Of a DNA stretch of 64,000 bases, positions 22,850-34,649 are shown in pieces; positions within the stretch are counted from its first letter, which is position 1, and every line of letters begins with the position of its first letter. Position numbers and translations under genes: made by a program. Under the pieces are notes generated by a model, which saw only the letters and a program-made list of their open reading frames with translations, did not search any database and was not told the DNA's origin. The DNA is taken from the NCBI RefSeq assembly GCF_963169125.1, contig NC_084795.1:192236214-192300213 (forward strand), written 5' to 3'. Source of the DNA: Humulus lupulus. Taxonomy: Eukaryota > Streptophyta > Magnoliopsida > Rosales > Cannabaceae.

Positions 22850-25251
22850 CTATTTGGGTAGATGCTGCTCTGGGATGAACTCCACTCCATTATGAGCCTT
22901 CAATTCATTAACATATCTCTTCTGGGCACATCTGCTCGTGCCAGGCAGATGGGGGCCTCCGGAGATCGTGGATATCTCTCCTCCTGTCATACGAGGAGGG
23001 GTGTCCTGATTTATCTGGGGCCCGGGCTGACTTATCGGAGCTTCTGGAGCCGGTTGACCAGAGAGAACTCTATTCTGCGCATATTGAGCCAAGGGTCCGG
23101 CTCTGATGAGAGTCTCTATCTCATCCTTCAAATGCCTACAATCGCCAGTGTTGTGGCCAATGTCGTTGTGAAATCGACAAAACTTGGAGGGGTCCCGCTT
23201 GGCCTTCTAGTGCTTCAAAGGCTCCGGCTTCTTCTAGGGAAGGCGAGCAAAGTTTGCTAGGAAAATGTTCTCTCTAGTGTTTGTGAGCTCGGTGTAAGTT
23301 GCGTAGACTGGCTTAAATTTTTCCACGGGCTTGTTCTTTTTTGGACCGTGCTGACTGTCCTCGCTGCTCCCTTTTTCTTGCCCCAATTGGTTATTCTGTG
23401 TAATGGTTTGAGTCGTTTCCACGACATCCGTTCCCACTCCATCGAGCTGATCAGGGGCTTGGCTGGTTCACGCGACTGATGCTCGCGCCTCCTCCAGGTT
23501 TATCCATCTCTGGGCCTTGTTTAGGAAATCGTCCACGGTGCTGACACCTTTTCTCTGTATCTCTTTCCAGAGTCCGCCTCCAACGAGGATCCCAGTCCTC
23601 AAGGCCATAAGCTTGGAACTATCGTCCGCTTCCCTGGCTCGAGCCGTGACGTTTGCAAATCTGCTCAGGTAAGCTTTGAAAGGTTCCTTGGGCTGCTGCT
23701 TTACGTTTGCCAGGGTGTTGGCTTTGACGCGGGTAGCCTGAGAAGCTCGGAATGCCCTCTTGAAGTCAGCAGAAAAGGTTTTCCACGAGCTGATGGACTG
23801 CTTTTTATCCTGCTTGAACCATTGCCTGGCCGACCCAATCAAGGTGGAAGGAAATATCAAACACCTTAGCTCGGGACCGATGTTGTGGGCCATCATCAGG
23901 GGGTTGAACATACCCAAATGATCTGATGGGTCTCCGTCTCCATCAAACTTGGACAAGTGGGGCATACGGAAACCAGATGGATATGCCGTGGCTGCTATGC
24001 TAGGGGTGAAGAGCTCGAGTTCATCCCCCGAGTTGTACTCATCTTTTTCCTTTTCCGATAAGAGCTTCTTCATCAGCTCCTCCATCTGAGCTAGACGCTC
24101 TAGGGTTTGGTCCTTACTTCGTTGGTTATTCTGGGGCTGTTTAATAGCTCCCGTTCCATGTCCCTCCAAGCTTGAGCTATATTAGGTGGGACATTCCCAC
24201 TGTCACGTACTTCCGATAGACCCTCCCCTTGGTGAGCACGACTATTATTTCTAGCTGGATCTCCTCTCTGAGAGTTGAGGCGATCTCAGAGGTCGGCCCT
24301 CGGGGTGGCCCGAGGGCTTTGACCCGAACTCAAATGATGGCGCATGTCTTCGCCGGACATGCCACTTCAATGTCTCCCGGTCCAATAACTCCCGTTTGAA
24401 AAACTCGGAGCCGGCCGCTAAGGGTGAGGATCCGGGATTTCCCCGTGCTCCCGGCTGCGACGGGAATGACCGGCGGAAGGAGGATTTCTCCTGTCGCTCC
24501 CATGAGCTAGAATGTCTCAGACTGGACGAGGAGGAGATGGGTATCTTATTGGTGACGGGGGATGACTAACTGGTGATGCGATCCTAGTCCCGTCTGGGTA
24601 GATCACGCTAGGTCGCAACCCCTCCACTCTACCATTCCTCGCGTCCCACGCTTGGCGGTCTGACCGTGGTGCAGGACGGCTGGCCGGGGCAGGCTGTCTT
24701 CGCGAGCCCTCCCCAGTTCTCCTCGGTGAGCTGCCTTGGGCCCTCCTGGGTGCGTTCGATGGTGGAATTGAACTAGGAGTTGAGGTCCGGACCGATCGGC
24801 TGAATTACTGATCGGCCCTAGGAAATTCCTCAAACACAGTTTCCTGGTGGTGGTGTGACGTGGGAGTAGAACTTGGAGTCGAGGTTCTAATCTACCGGCT
24901 GGGCCTGGACTAGTTATCCTGACGGGACTTATGAGTCCCACTATGCCTCTTTCCGACGTTAGCGTCAGTTGTAAGAAGGGATAACCGGGCCAAGACCTCT
25001 TCAATTTGCTTGTTTGCTTTTGACAGCTGACTTCACAACTGTACGTTTTCCATCGCTATCGCCGTGTAGAAATCCGGGTTCGGATTTGGAGGCCGGGGAG
25101 CTGAACTTCCGGTGTCGCCCTGGCCCATTGGCTGCTTTCCCGGTCGCTGGTAAACCTCGGGGTTTTCTTCATCGGATATGGCGGCATGGTGGGCCTCCTG
25201 CCCATCACGTTGATTCGCTTCATTACCATGCCTCGAATGAGTAACAACCAT
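22850..25251 (-). pseudogene. Element D gag
   Basis: Minus strand. Candidate start is ATG at 25251 (MVVTHSRHGNEANQ), 54 bp from the LTR edge. A proline-rich, charged N-terminus (25251 to about 24200, interrupted by stops) leads to the retrotransposon gag domain at 23468-24169, with RMPHLSKFDGDGDPSDHLG, ARQWFKQDKKQSI, KAYLSRFANVTARA and DFLNKAQRWINLEEA. Next comes a C-terminal part (22850-23437) with FHNDIGHNTGDCRHLKDEIE, the Tat-type zinc-binding stretch. It forms the particle shell and binds RNA. At least four stops or frameshifts break it. Confidence 0.9.
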
Positions 25252-25285
25252 GGTCAGGTTTCTGCAATAGCACCAATCTAAATCC

Positions 25286-25305
25286 TCTCAATGAAAGCAC
25301 CAAAC
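25286..25305 (-). promoter_or_regulatory. Primer-binding region of element D
   Basis: On the minus strand the LTR end CAACA is followed by GTTTGGTGCTTTCATTGAGA. Element E has TTCTGGTGATTTCATTGAGA at the same place. The likeness supports a primer site, but I cannot name the tRNA. Confidence 0.65.
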
Positions 25306-26083
25306 TGTTGACGCGGTTCTTTGCCAACAGATAATTATACGAATAAACGGGATGGATTAGTGGTAAATAGTGAACTGTAATATGTAAATATTTATATTCC
25401 AAACTGGCAAAGTTAGTATGTTGGGAAGGTTATCACTCCTTTCCTTTTAGGTGGTTTGAAGGTTAAAATCCCTCTAGTCCACCAGTCTATATTATTGATA
25501 TCTCTCGAGTATTCCTTACAGAGTATTTCTTTACAATCAAAATGCCAACCCCTTGCAACGCCCGGGGTCTCCATATTTATAGGGAGAGGATATCTGGGTG
25601 TTGGTAAAGGGGGTCATCCCATGACCTTCTTACCCATCATGTCATCTTTGTGACACTTATGATTAATTCCTAAAAACTGACAATGAGGTGTTGTCTAATC
25701 AATAGATAAGGGGGATAATGGGCCACATGGCCTATACTAGTCGTGGGGTGCCTGAACACGCACGTTTATGCTGCGTGTCCGAGAATTCAGGAATGGAGTA
25801 GACACGTGATGTCTGATATGTGCACGTTTACATTGCGTGGTTGACTTCACAAATGGCCAGGGATGCCAGATGTATGTCGCAGCTCGAGCTTGATGTAGCG
25901 CCAGCTCGTGCTATCCATACTACTGACTTGTTACCTTCGAGTATACTTGCTAGCTCTTTGATTAGCTCGGGCTAAAGAGGTGGAGACTCATAATAGCAGC
26001 TCCGGGTATACGGTTTCCACGGGGCGGATTAAATTATGCCCTTTTTTAGCTTGCTAATAACTCGTGGATATTTAGGGCGTACA
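25306..26083 (-). repeat. 5' LTR of element D
   Basis: 778 bp, plus-strand ends TGTTGACGCGG and GGGCGTACA. About 95% identical by eye to 13825-14574 over the first 295 shared bases. A TATTTATAGGG stretch near 25573 on the plus strand reads CCCTATAAATA on the minus strand and is a good TATA candidate for gag-pol transcription. Confidence 0.92.
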
Positions 26084-26623
26084 TAATCAAATGGTAAGAA
26101 ATGACGCAAATGATTTATAGTGGTTCGATCCCAACAATGTGGTAACAACCTACGTCCACTTAGTGTTATTATTGATGTTGAATCCCAATGTCGTTATCAA
26201 AGAACTAGGGTTCTTGAGTTTCACAAGACTTAGGAGAATTACAACTTTTCGGTGGATAATCGCACTATGCTCTTTCTATGAATCTTCAAAAAGAAGGTTC
26301 AAAATTCCCTTCCTTGAGCCATCTCATGCATATTTATAGGCTGAAGGAGAGTTACATGGGCCGATGGGCCTTAATTCTCCTTAATATTAGAATATTAAGG
26401 CAATAAAAAAATATAATAAATGTAGTTATTACAAGATTACATATCTTTAAAGGAAATAAACTAAAGCATGCAACCAGGCTGGTCGCGTCTAATCGCGAGA
26501 TTTGATGGAGCAACAAGGAGCTGGTTGATAGACGAACAACACCTCTTCACTTTGACACTGCCACGCGCCAACCACGTGTAATAAGTTCTTGCCATGTCAT
26601 CAGGAGCCATTTTTGGGTAAACA
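26084..26623 (-). repeat. 3' LTR of element E, cut by element D
   Basis: 540 bp, ending on the plus strand GGGTAAACA. On the minus strand it holds CCTATAAATATGCATG (26325-26340), a TATA box in the correct direction for gag-pol. Its outer end is missing where D inserted. The other LTR of E (58812-61677) has the middle part in the opposite orientation. Confidence 0.9.
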
Positions 26624-26637
26624 TTTGCCCCCCATGT
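26624..26637 (-). promoter_or_regulatory. Polypurine tract of element E
   Basis: On the minus strand CATGGGGGGCAAA directly precedes the LTR start TGTTTACCC. Confidence 0.85.
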
Positions 26638-26845
26638 TTATTTTACTGCGACTAGCATAAAGTAAACTTAGGAAACTGACCCTTCGCGTACCCCACCAAA
26701 TCTGTCAGAGCCGCCCATGCCTTTTCGAAAAAGGCAACCAATCATGTCTTTTCAATTTCCAAAAAATTGTCTGATGGCTATTGCATTCCCCCATTCCTTG
26801 AAAAAAGCAATTCCATGATTACCTCTTTTACAGTGCTATGATCAA

Positions 26846-26853
26846 TATAAATA
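26846..26853 (+). promoter_or_regulatory. TATA box of the antisense gene of element E
   Basis: TATAAATA on the plus strand, about 220 bp from the polypurine tract, followed by a TTTTCACTTTC-type pyrimidine-rich leader. Position and context match the TATA box in D at 14832. Prediction only. Confidence 0.62.
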
Positions 26854-26874
26854 ATCCCTCAGGATCATTTTTCA

Positions 26875-27557
26875 CTTTTTACTTTTCACTTTCTCTTCAA
26901 GAACACTGAAGAACATGGTGTAGAAAACTCATAAACCTCAGACGAACTCGACGATCCACGGAGTGTCTGCCCAGCAAACCGACTTAGTGTCTTAGAAACT
27001 TGCTTCAATCTTTATTCAAGTAAGTCTATCAACCTTTTCAGTCGTGGAAATGCCATACAAAATCTATTTTATATCTGTTTCATATCCTGGGTTCTTGAAT
27101 GTTCTTGAGAGAAACTGTTTGTGGGTAAATGGGCATATTGATTTGCACTAAACTTGGTAGGAGAATAACATTTTTCTGGGATGACGAAGTAGTTGGGTAG
27201 TTAGGATTATAACTTTAGGGAGCGAAATCGAAGTAAAATTCGATTTCTTAGCTTGTAGAAAAAACTGGGTTTTTCCCGCCCTTTCAGAATCGAAAAGTCT
27301 GGTCGTATAAAAGCTTAGCTTTTATACACGAGCAACGTTATTCAACCTTTTAAATATCTTGATCCTTTTGGCCATTATATTCTCATCTCCTCTTTTCTAT
27401 TCGCATATTTTCATGCAAGATCCGTGGGGAGGTGAGAGGCCAGTCGATGACGATTTGCTAGCCTAACTGCTCGAGGATGAAGAATAATCGTTGCTGCTAG
27501 TTCCAGAAATCCCTTTTTCTCGAATTCCCCCAAACAGACCTTTTTCTAGTCCAGCCA
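26875..27557 (+). other. Leader exon and start of leader intron of E antisense gene
   Basis: Probable first exon from about 26875 to 27019, donor CAA|GTAAGTC at 27020, intron to about 27549 (TTTTTCTAG). The solo LTR at 27558 then intervenes, and the ATG lies at 29926, seven bases after the LTR end. A short open stretch near 27416-27470 is probably chance. Confidence 0.55.
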
Positions 27558-29918
27558 TGTAATGATCTACTACCTTAGAGTCGTTACTTAGTGAGTTTAA
27601 AACAAAATCGTGCTTTTGACTGACTCTACGTGGTTTCTAAAACCAAAAGTGTGTATAAACCAGAGTTTAAGGCTGTACTCTTTGAAAATGTTTAGTTTCA
27701 TTGAAAACATTAAGTATCAAACATCTGGGATCCCAAAATAAGGTTTACAAAATATTTACAACTCCAAAATAGATTTACACCAGGTTAACTATCAAAAGAA
27801 TGAGTTAATACAGCCATATACAAAATGCCCCCAACCAAAGCAGTCGGGCAGGCTGAACAAGTACGCGCCACCCCCACGCTCTCCATACTCATGGCCGGTT
27901 GACTGACTCCTTGCTTTTACCTGCCACACAGAGCACCCGTGAGCCGAAGCCCAGCAGAAAACCCAAATAGTACTTAACATATGCAAATAATATAGCTAAC
28001 ATAATCCACTGATAAATAGGAAAACTATCAGACTAAACAAGCACGGCCATGCCGCCCCAGAGGCCTTACCAAAGCCTGGGGTCTCGGTCCTCACCGTAAG
28101 GATAACTCATGTATCCCTTGGGTCCCACCCTGGCTGTAGCATCCCATGTGCTGAGTATTATTTCCAGCCCCGATCCCGTACCCGGCCTTTGCCGCTCACG
28201 GCCTTAGCCGTTCATTTCATTATAATCGCACGCATAATACATTTCGAAATAATCATTCAAACATATAATAACTCACCCAAGGTCATATATTTACAAGTAA
28301 AACAATCTAGGGCCATGCCCTGCAATAACACTGTGGGCCCATGCCCTGATCCCGGGTGTTACGGTTTTCTTACCTTTCAATTCGATAGCTTTGATCACCT
28401 GACTCCTCGAGCACGATCCTACTCGAGCCCTAGCGCTCACCTACACAAAATCCATAAGTCAAAGTCATTACCAAACCTCAAGTCCAAAACCTAGCCTCGG
28501 GACCAATCCCGAGCCCCCGGGAAGTCCTAGATCCCCAAAACAAAGTGGAGGAATCGAGCCCCGAACCCTAGGTCAAAATCCCTCAACAAAAGCCCAAAAA
28601 CCCCTTTCTGTGAACAGTGCAGCGCTACAGCGCTCTTAAGAGGGTGCTGTAGCGCTACAAGCAGAACCACCCCATCAGAAACAGGGGCTAGCGCTACAGC
28701 GCCCCCTGACTAGTGCTGTAGCGCTAGTTGCAGCCAGACCAAACCCAAAATCGCACCTTGTGATTTCTTTCTACCATTTCAACCCCAAACTTGTCCAAAC
28801 CTTTTCCAAACCCAAAAACACACATATCCACACCTCACACTCATCCCAAGCATCCCAAGAACTCAATCCCAAGCTCAAGCAACCCAAAACTCAAAATCTA
28901 ACACAATGAACCCAAAAACCAGAAATTCACTCAAACAACAAAGATAGGGTCTTAGAAATCATACCGTGGGTGGAATTTCAACCTTGAATTGAACCCTAGA
29001 CCTCCTTAGCTTGCACCTTCACAACCTTGACCTGTTTTCCCCAAAAATCCCATCCATTTAGCTCAAAAACACAGTTCAAACCAGTCAAGCCCTAAAACAG
29101 AAATCCCCAAGAACTTACCTCAACTTTCTGATGTGATCTTGCTAACCCCTTGCCAATCCTCAAGTCTTGCTTAGGATCCTTGATGCTCAGCCTACCCTAG
29201 CTCTCCACTGAGCTTAACTCTAAGAAAAATGAAGGAAATTGGTTGGGAGAGCCACAAACCGTTCTTGGACAAAACCCTTCAGCTTTTCTCTCTTTTCCTT
29301 TCTATTCCTTCTTTCTTTCTTTTTCAGCTATAACTCTTTTCTACAAAATCCACTAAGTATAAAGCCCCCCTTTAACTCATCTCTTACAAGCCTAAAGACC
29401 AAAATGCCCTCCCTTAATAATTCTAAACCTTTATGTCCATAAAGGGGCATTTTAGTCATATTACCCAAATTCCCACTAATTCCTCAAGTGTTCCTAATAA
29501 TTCCCGCTCGCTACCCAATACCTGATTAATCATCAATTAGACATTCCTCATCATCAAGATTAACCTCAATAAATTTCCCAAATTCTCATTTAAACTCCCC
29601 AGGCTTAACCCAAGCCGGGTACAGATTCCCGCTTTGAATTTTCCGCTAACCCGCTCATTCTAGGATCGTCTCGAGTCATAGATCACAGATATCAACACAG
29701 CCATGCCCAAAATGGCCAAATTACAAATATGCTCAATCAGGTCTACATGCATGCTAATTCACATAGTCATGCATCACAAATAATCAAATAGTCATATAAC
29801 GTGCATTAAATCATAATCATGCATCAAACTCATTAAAGTCACACACAGAATCCCATTATGCCCTCCAGGCACACTACTCAAGGCCCTTAAGCCTTAATAG
29901 CGAATTTGGGTCGTTACA
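27558..29918 (-). mobile_element. Solo LTR, AGCGCT-hairpin (type B), just before ATG of E antisense gene
   Basis: 2361 bp, plus-strand ends TGTAATGATC and GGGTCGTTACA. Flanks agcca (27553-27557) and atcca (29919-29923) match at four of five bases, so the target duplication has one change. The twin hairpin module is at about 28616-28735. Very similar along its length to the solo LTR at 5618-7989. No internal region. Confidence 0.92.
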
Positions 29919-29925
29919 ATCCACA

Positions 29926-32398
29926 ATGGGTAGAGTAAAATCCGCTGCCCAGAAAAAGAAAACATCAAAACCTTCCAAAAATCAGCCTTCTTCTCGGGTC
30001 GAGATTCCTTCGACCAGTGGTAGAGCTGAAACCACTAATCCCGAAATCCAAATGCAGGCCCGTCTCCACAATTCCATTCGACCAGACGTCGAATGGTACC
30101 TTGCTCCCCCTAACACGAACACTGCTAGGAAGATAAGTAATTTCTTCCGAAAGTATGGACTTTCTGGGGTTACTTTATTTCTTCCTACCATCGACCAATG
30201 GACAAACTTGCTTGGCAGCGCCTGGTCGAGGTACCACATTGAGGCAGGAGCAATCCTGCCTCTTCATCCTTACTTCTAGGGAGTGGCCAATTATTTTGGG
30301 GTCGCTCCCTTCCAGATAACTCCAAATGGGTATAGAATGCTTTCCGCATTCTGTATCCTATACAGCCATAAAAATGGCCTATCCCTTCACCTCATGAGAT
30401 CAACTACCTATTCGATCTCAAATCTAACCCCAACCAGGACAACACGGGGTTCTTTCATCTCTGCCACCAGGAAACGAACCGCACCTTCCTGAGTGAGACT
30501 ACCTACAAGTCTAATGTAGGAAAGTACCACCAGGAGTACTTTTTAACCACCGACCTGGTTGCCAACAACTTAGTCTTCACCCAAGGAGGTAATCTCTTTG
30601 TTCTCATGGTCATTTATTTTCTTTTATTTTATCTTTGTTTTCCTTAGAAAATTAGCTCTCTTCAGGTCCATGGCTGCGACCAGCTCCTACTCCATAAATG
30701 GAGCTTCGAGCAGCGCTGCTGGCTAGCATGACTGACATGGAAAAAAACGTCAAACAGCTGGTCATTGAAGCCAACCTAAGACTGGTTGTGCTTTTGGCAC
30801 CTCACCAGGATGTGAGGGAAACCACTGCGGGGAGTGCCACTAATGAAGGAGTTCCTGAGAAGCACCCAGATGTGTCACAACAACCAAGGAGAAGGACAAC
30901 TGGAGTGACAATCAAGGAACCCTCCAGCACCCCACGAGCAAATGCTCCTCAGGGCGCTTTAGGGAAGGGCAAAAAGAAGGCTTCCAAACCCTCTGTACCC
31001 ATTGTCGAATCTTCAAATGAGAATGGTACTGATCTCTCTCGTTTAGATAGTTTGCCTATTCCATGTCACTTATTTGACGGGGACGACAACTTTAAGTACA
31101 CTCCCACATTAGACTCAGACTTCTTCATGTCAGAGAGTGAGTGTAACACTAGTAAAGTATATAATGTAGCGACCAATAATTGTAGCTTGGGTATTTTGCT
31201 TACAATTTCCTTTGTTTCCTTCTTTGTCAGAGCATACTCACTTATTTGTACTATCTAACTGTTCATGTACTTGCCTTCTTGCAGACATGCCATCTGAAGA
31301 CATGTTCGATCTCTACAGTGCGCCTGATGGTCATATGAGCAAGAAGAAGGCGAGCAGCCAGCATCACAGGGAGTGCAGCAAAGAGCCTCCAGCCAAGAAA
31401 ACTCGCACCGAGGACCCTCCAGCAGCTGGTCCTTCAAAAGATACAAAACCACCTCCATCTCCCCTCGAGCAGCCTTCTCCACATGCACTGGTTGGGTAGA
31501 CCCCCACTCCACTGGCTCCTGTCGATCAGACATAGCCAGCTGCCCCTGCTCAAATAGGGGATGACTTATCGAACCACGCTTTAAGGTCGGCCAAGGACAA
31601 GATTACAAGGATCCTGAGGCACGAGCGCAGCCAAAAAGCCATGGCTGGGATAGAGTCGATGGATGTCGACTAGATCTTGAACCGCACACTAAACGAGCTT
31701 ACCAGTGTAACTTGTTTCTTCCTGTTGACACAATCATTTTATCTATAATAGTCATTTTAACTTTTGTTCTGATCGCAGGCAATGCTGACTGTGACTACCA
31801 TCCGGCTCCGCTCGGGGGTCATCACTAAGAAATCCAAGTCGTCCGAGCAATAGCACGCTAAGGATCTTAAGGCAATCAAAGAGAAATATGCCGAGAAGCT
31901 TGAGGTGGCTCAGAAAGAAAATGCGGCATTGCTCGTCGAGAAAAATCAAATGGTTGAGGAGATGAAGGAGAAACAACTGCTCTTGACAAACCTCTTGAGG
32001 GAAAGGCGAAGTACAAAGAGTCTCACCTTATCAATTTTTGCAAAGCCAAAAAGCTCAAGGAGAACCTAATCGAGAGCAGGCAAGAGGTTGATAAGATGGA
32101 GGTTCGCATCAAGGATCTCAAAAAAGCCAACGCCAACAATCAGGAGAGGTACAAGGGTGCTACATCCAAGTGCTTCTATGATTTCTTGAAACACAATCAA
32201 GGGGCCAATTTCAGCTATCTCTCTGAGCGCATGAGGCAAACAGAAATAGCATGGTGCGTTGCTCGCTTGGATGAAGAAGAGAGAGCGAAAACCCCAGCCT
32301 CGCCCGAGATCTCCTTGGTCACTGGCATTGAAGGCGTAGAGAACGAAGCCGAAGCTGCAGTTGATATGGAAAATCCACAAGACCCTCCTGCCTCATGA
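29926..32398 (+). pseudogene. Antisense gene of element E (putative gypsy-type transposon protein, coiled-coil C-terminus)
   Basis: Opposite to gag-pol, homologous to 15595-18169. Likely exons: 29926-30588, 30666-31136, 31285-31704 and 31779-32398, all with GT/AG edges. Exon 1: basic N-terminus (MGRVKSAAQKKKTSKPSK), then the domain with ANYFGVAPFQITPNGYRML and, after a one-base shift near 30380, INYLFDLKSNPNQDNTGFF. Exon 2 is proline/lysine-rich; exon 3 ends acidic. Exon 4 is a long lysine/glutamate heptad region (EKLEVAQKENAALLVEKNQM), probably a coiled coil, and an acidic tail. Stops near 30277, 30690, 31497, 31530, 31671 and 31852, plus a frame change near 32005, break it. It is better kept than the D copy. 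Function unknown; a role in the element cycle is only inferred from its presence in two families. Confidence 0.82.
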
Positions 32399-32494
32399 TT
32401 ATAATATTTTTGTATTTATATTTTTTTATCTGTACTTTAAGACAATTGTATTTATTGATGCATGGGCAGCTTTAACTTTTAATCAGAAAATTAC
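32399..32494 (+). other. Possible 3' untranslated part of E antisense gene
   Basis: AT-rich, with TTATAATATTTTTGTATTTATATT just after the stop. The solo LTR interrupts it at 32495. No gene. Confidence 0.5.
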
Positions 32495-34079
32495 TGTAAC
32501 GACCAAAATTTGCTAATAATGCTTGGAGCCTTGATTAGTGTGCCTGGAGGGAAATAATTGTTATACTGCATTAATTTATGTGAATTTAATGAATATGTGG
32601 TTAGAATGCATGTTTAGGTGAAATAAATATGCATGTGGACCCCGTTTGTATGATAAGGGTAAATTGGTAATTTTAGCCCGTTGAGGGCATATATGTGATA
32701 ATTGTATTATGTGATTTGTACCACGTGAGTGTGGTGTTATTATTGTGATGCACGTGCCGAGACGGTCCTAGAGAGCTAGTTAACTCAAAAGTCACAACGG
32801 GATTTTATACCCGGCTCGGGAGGAGCCTAGCGGTATTTTGGGGAATTTTGTGGGTTGAGTTAAGAACTAGTGGATATAGTTATTGGTGATTGAGTAACCT
32901 GGGTAACCATTTGTAACTGCTGTGAGTAACAAGTTTAGATGGAAAATGGTAGAATTGAAATAGAAGTGAAAGGACTAGAGTGCCCTTGAAGGTTTAGTTA
33001 GGAAAGGATTATTAGGAGGGGTAAAATGGTCATTTGGCAGGGGGTTTAGAAAAAGTTCAGCTGGGATAAAGGGGTACACGATTTAGCACTTAGTCATATT
33101 ATGGGTTTTGTTAAAAATTGAGAGAAGAAAAGCTAGGGCAAGAAGAAGAAGAAGAGGAGTAGAAGGAGCTGAAATTTGGAGACTTAGGAGATGAATCAAG
33201 GAAGCTTAAGGGTGAATTCTCCACTTGAGGATTTCGGAGAGGCTCTTGCTAGAGGACCGTGCTCGTGACTTTGGTGCACTGTGAAGCTTGGGATACAGGT
33301 AAGAAAACTGAAGCTCCCGTAGGACAGGGCATGGACCCATGGTGTTAATGCAGGGCTCGACCCTAAATTGTATTATATGATTATGGTATAGTTTTGATTG
33401 AATTGTTATATGTTTGAATGTTATTTGAATTATACTATATGTGATTATAGTAGCGAGAACGGCAAAGGTGCCGAGAACGGCAAATGAGCCGAGAGTGGCA
33501 AAGGTGCCGAGAACGGCAAATGAGCTGAGAACGGCAACGGAGCCGCAAACGGCCGCGGGGCCGGGAGTAATACCTAGCACGTGGAGTGTTTGTTTAGTCT
33601 AATGGACTACTTGGTTATCTATGGATTATCTGATAGGTTGATTATATATTATGCATATGCTATGTGCTGTTTGAGTGTTCTTGCTGGGCTTCGGCTCACG
33701 GGTTCTCTGTCTTGCAGGTAAGGGCAAAGATATAGTCAACCAGCCATGAGTATGGAGAGCATGAAGCGGCGCGTACATGTTTGGCCTGCCTGAATGCTTT
33801 GGTTGGGGGCATTTTCTAAATGGCTGTATTAACCTGTAATTTGATAGTCAATCAACTGTAAACTTATTTTAAGTTGTAAAACATTTTGCAAACCTTATTT
33901 TGGGATCCCAAATATTAGATACTTGAAGTTTTCAATGAAGTAAAGCATTTTCAAAAGATTACAGCCTTAACTTTTGCTTAGTCACACTTTTGTTTTAAAA
34001 ACATCCGTTAGCGAGTTAATTGCACAAAGTTTTTTTTAAAACTCACTTGGTAACGACTCTAAGGAAGTAGGGCGTTACA
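32495..34079 (+). mobile_element. Short solo LTR (type A-like, internally deleted)
   Basis: 1585 bp, starts TGTAACGACC, ends GGGCGTTACA, target duplication attac at 32490-32494 and 34080-34084. The 5' part has the CACGTG region and GCACGTGCCGAGACGG. Compared with 1218-3460 about 650 bp is missing from the middle, including the whole GC-rich palindromic module. The ACGGC minisatellite (33455-33555) and the ends are kept. Confidence 0.93.
33455..33555 (+). repeat. ACGGC-type minisatellite inside the short solo LTR
   Basis: About six units of 15-18 bp with the core gagaacggcaa and gtgccgag. The same repeat with one to four units lies at the same point of the other Tekay-type LTRs (for example 48850-48915 and, reversed, 6224-6278). 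Confidence 0.85.
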
Positions 34080-34084
34080 ATTAC

Positions 34085-34649
34085 ATTCGAGCAGTAACTG
34101 CTCGTGGTGTAAAAGGTTTCTTTTTTGATATTATAATACTTGCATTTATTATAACATATGTTCACATGACTGAACTTAGCTTAGCACTTTGGTTTGATTT
34201 AACAAAATACAAAATTTTGAAAAATACTCTCAGTACCATATCATGCTTTCACTTATTTTGCTCGTGTGTTTACATACCTGTTGATATGCTTTGCTTACTA
34301 GATGCCTTATGCGCCCCCCAAGTGATTGAGGAGCTTTAGGTCCTCGGTCACTTACCTTGACCAAAACCTGTTCGAACAATTCTTCTCGTAGTAGAGAATT
34401 TAAAACGATAATATATCAAATCAACACACGTAATGAGCAAATACTTGTAATAAATACAATAGTTGGCAAGAATGACTGGCTGAGCACAATCCCTTTTATT
34501 TCTCGTAATAAATGGACAAACACGTCTGTACGAGTGATCAACAAGATGATCTTACACTTATAAGCGATCAGTCACATAAAATGACCAACCCTTTTTCATA
34601 ACTTGTAAAAAGTAAAATTATTATAAGCTAATTCTTTAAGAAGAATTGC
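34085..34649 (-). other. Untranslated spacer of element E between pol and antisense gene
   Basis: AT-rich, with a purine tract on the minus strand near 34308-34333 that resembles the one in D at 19151. No tandem array here, unlike in D. I see no gene. Confidence 0.6.

Larger units (their letters stand above)
13825..26083 (-). mobile_element. Element D: Tat-lineage Ty3/gypsy retrotransposon with antisense gene
   Basis: A 12.3-kb element on the minus strand: 5' LTR 26083-25306, primer site, gag, protease, RT-RNase H and integrase ending at 19316. Then come a roughly 121-bp tandem array, an extra gene on the opposite (plus) strand at 14832-18169, a polypurine tract at 14590-14575 and the 3' LTR 14574-13825. 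The Tat lineage (Grande, Retand, Ogre, RIRE2) is known for extra reading frames and tandem repeats between pol and the 3' LTR. The two LTRs differ at roughly 15 of the first 295 aligned bases by eye, so this is not a fresh insertion. It landed in the 3' LTR of element E (flank taatc at 26084); its other end lost about 19-25 bp. Confidence 0.93.
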
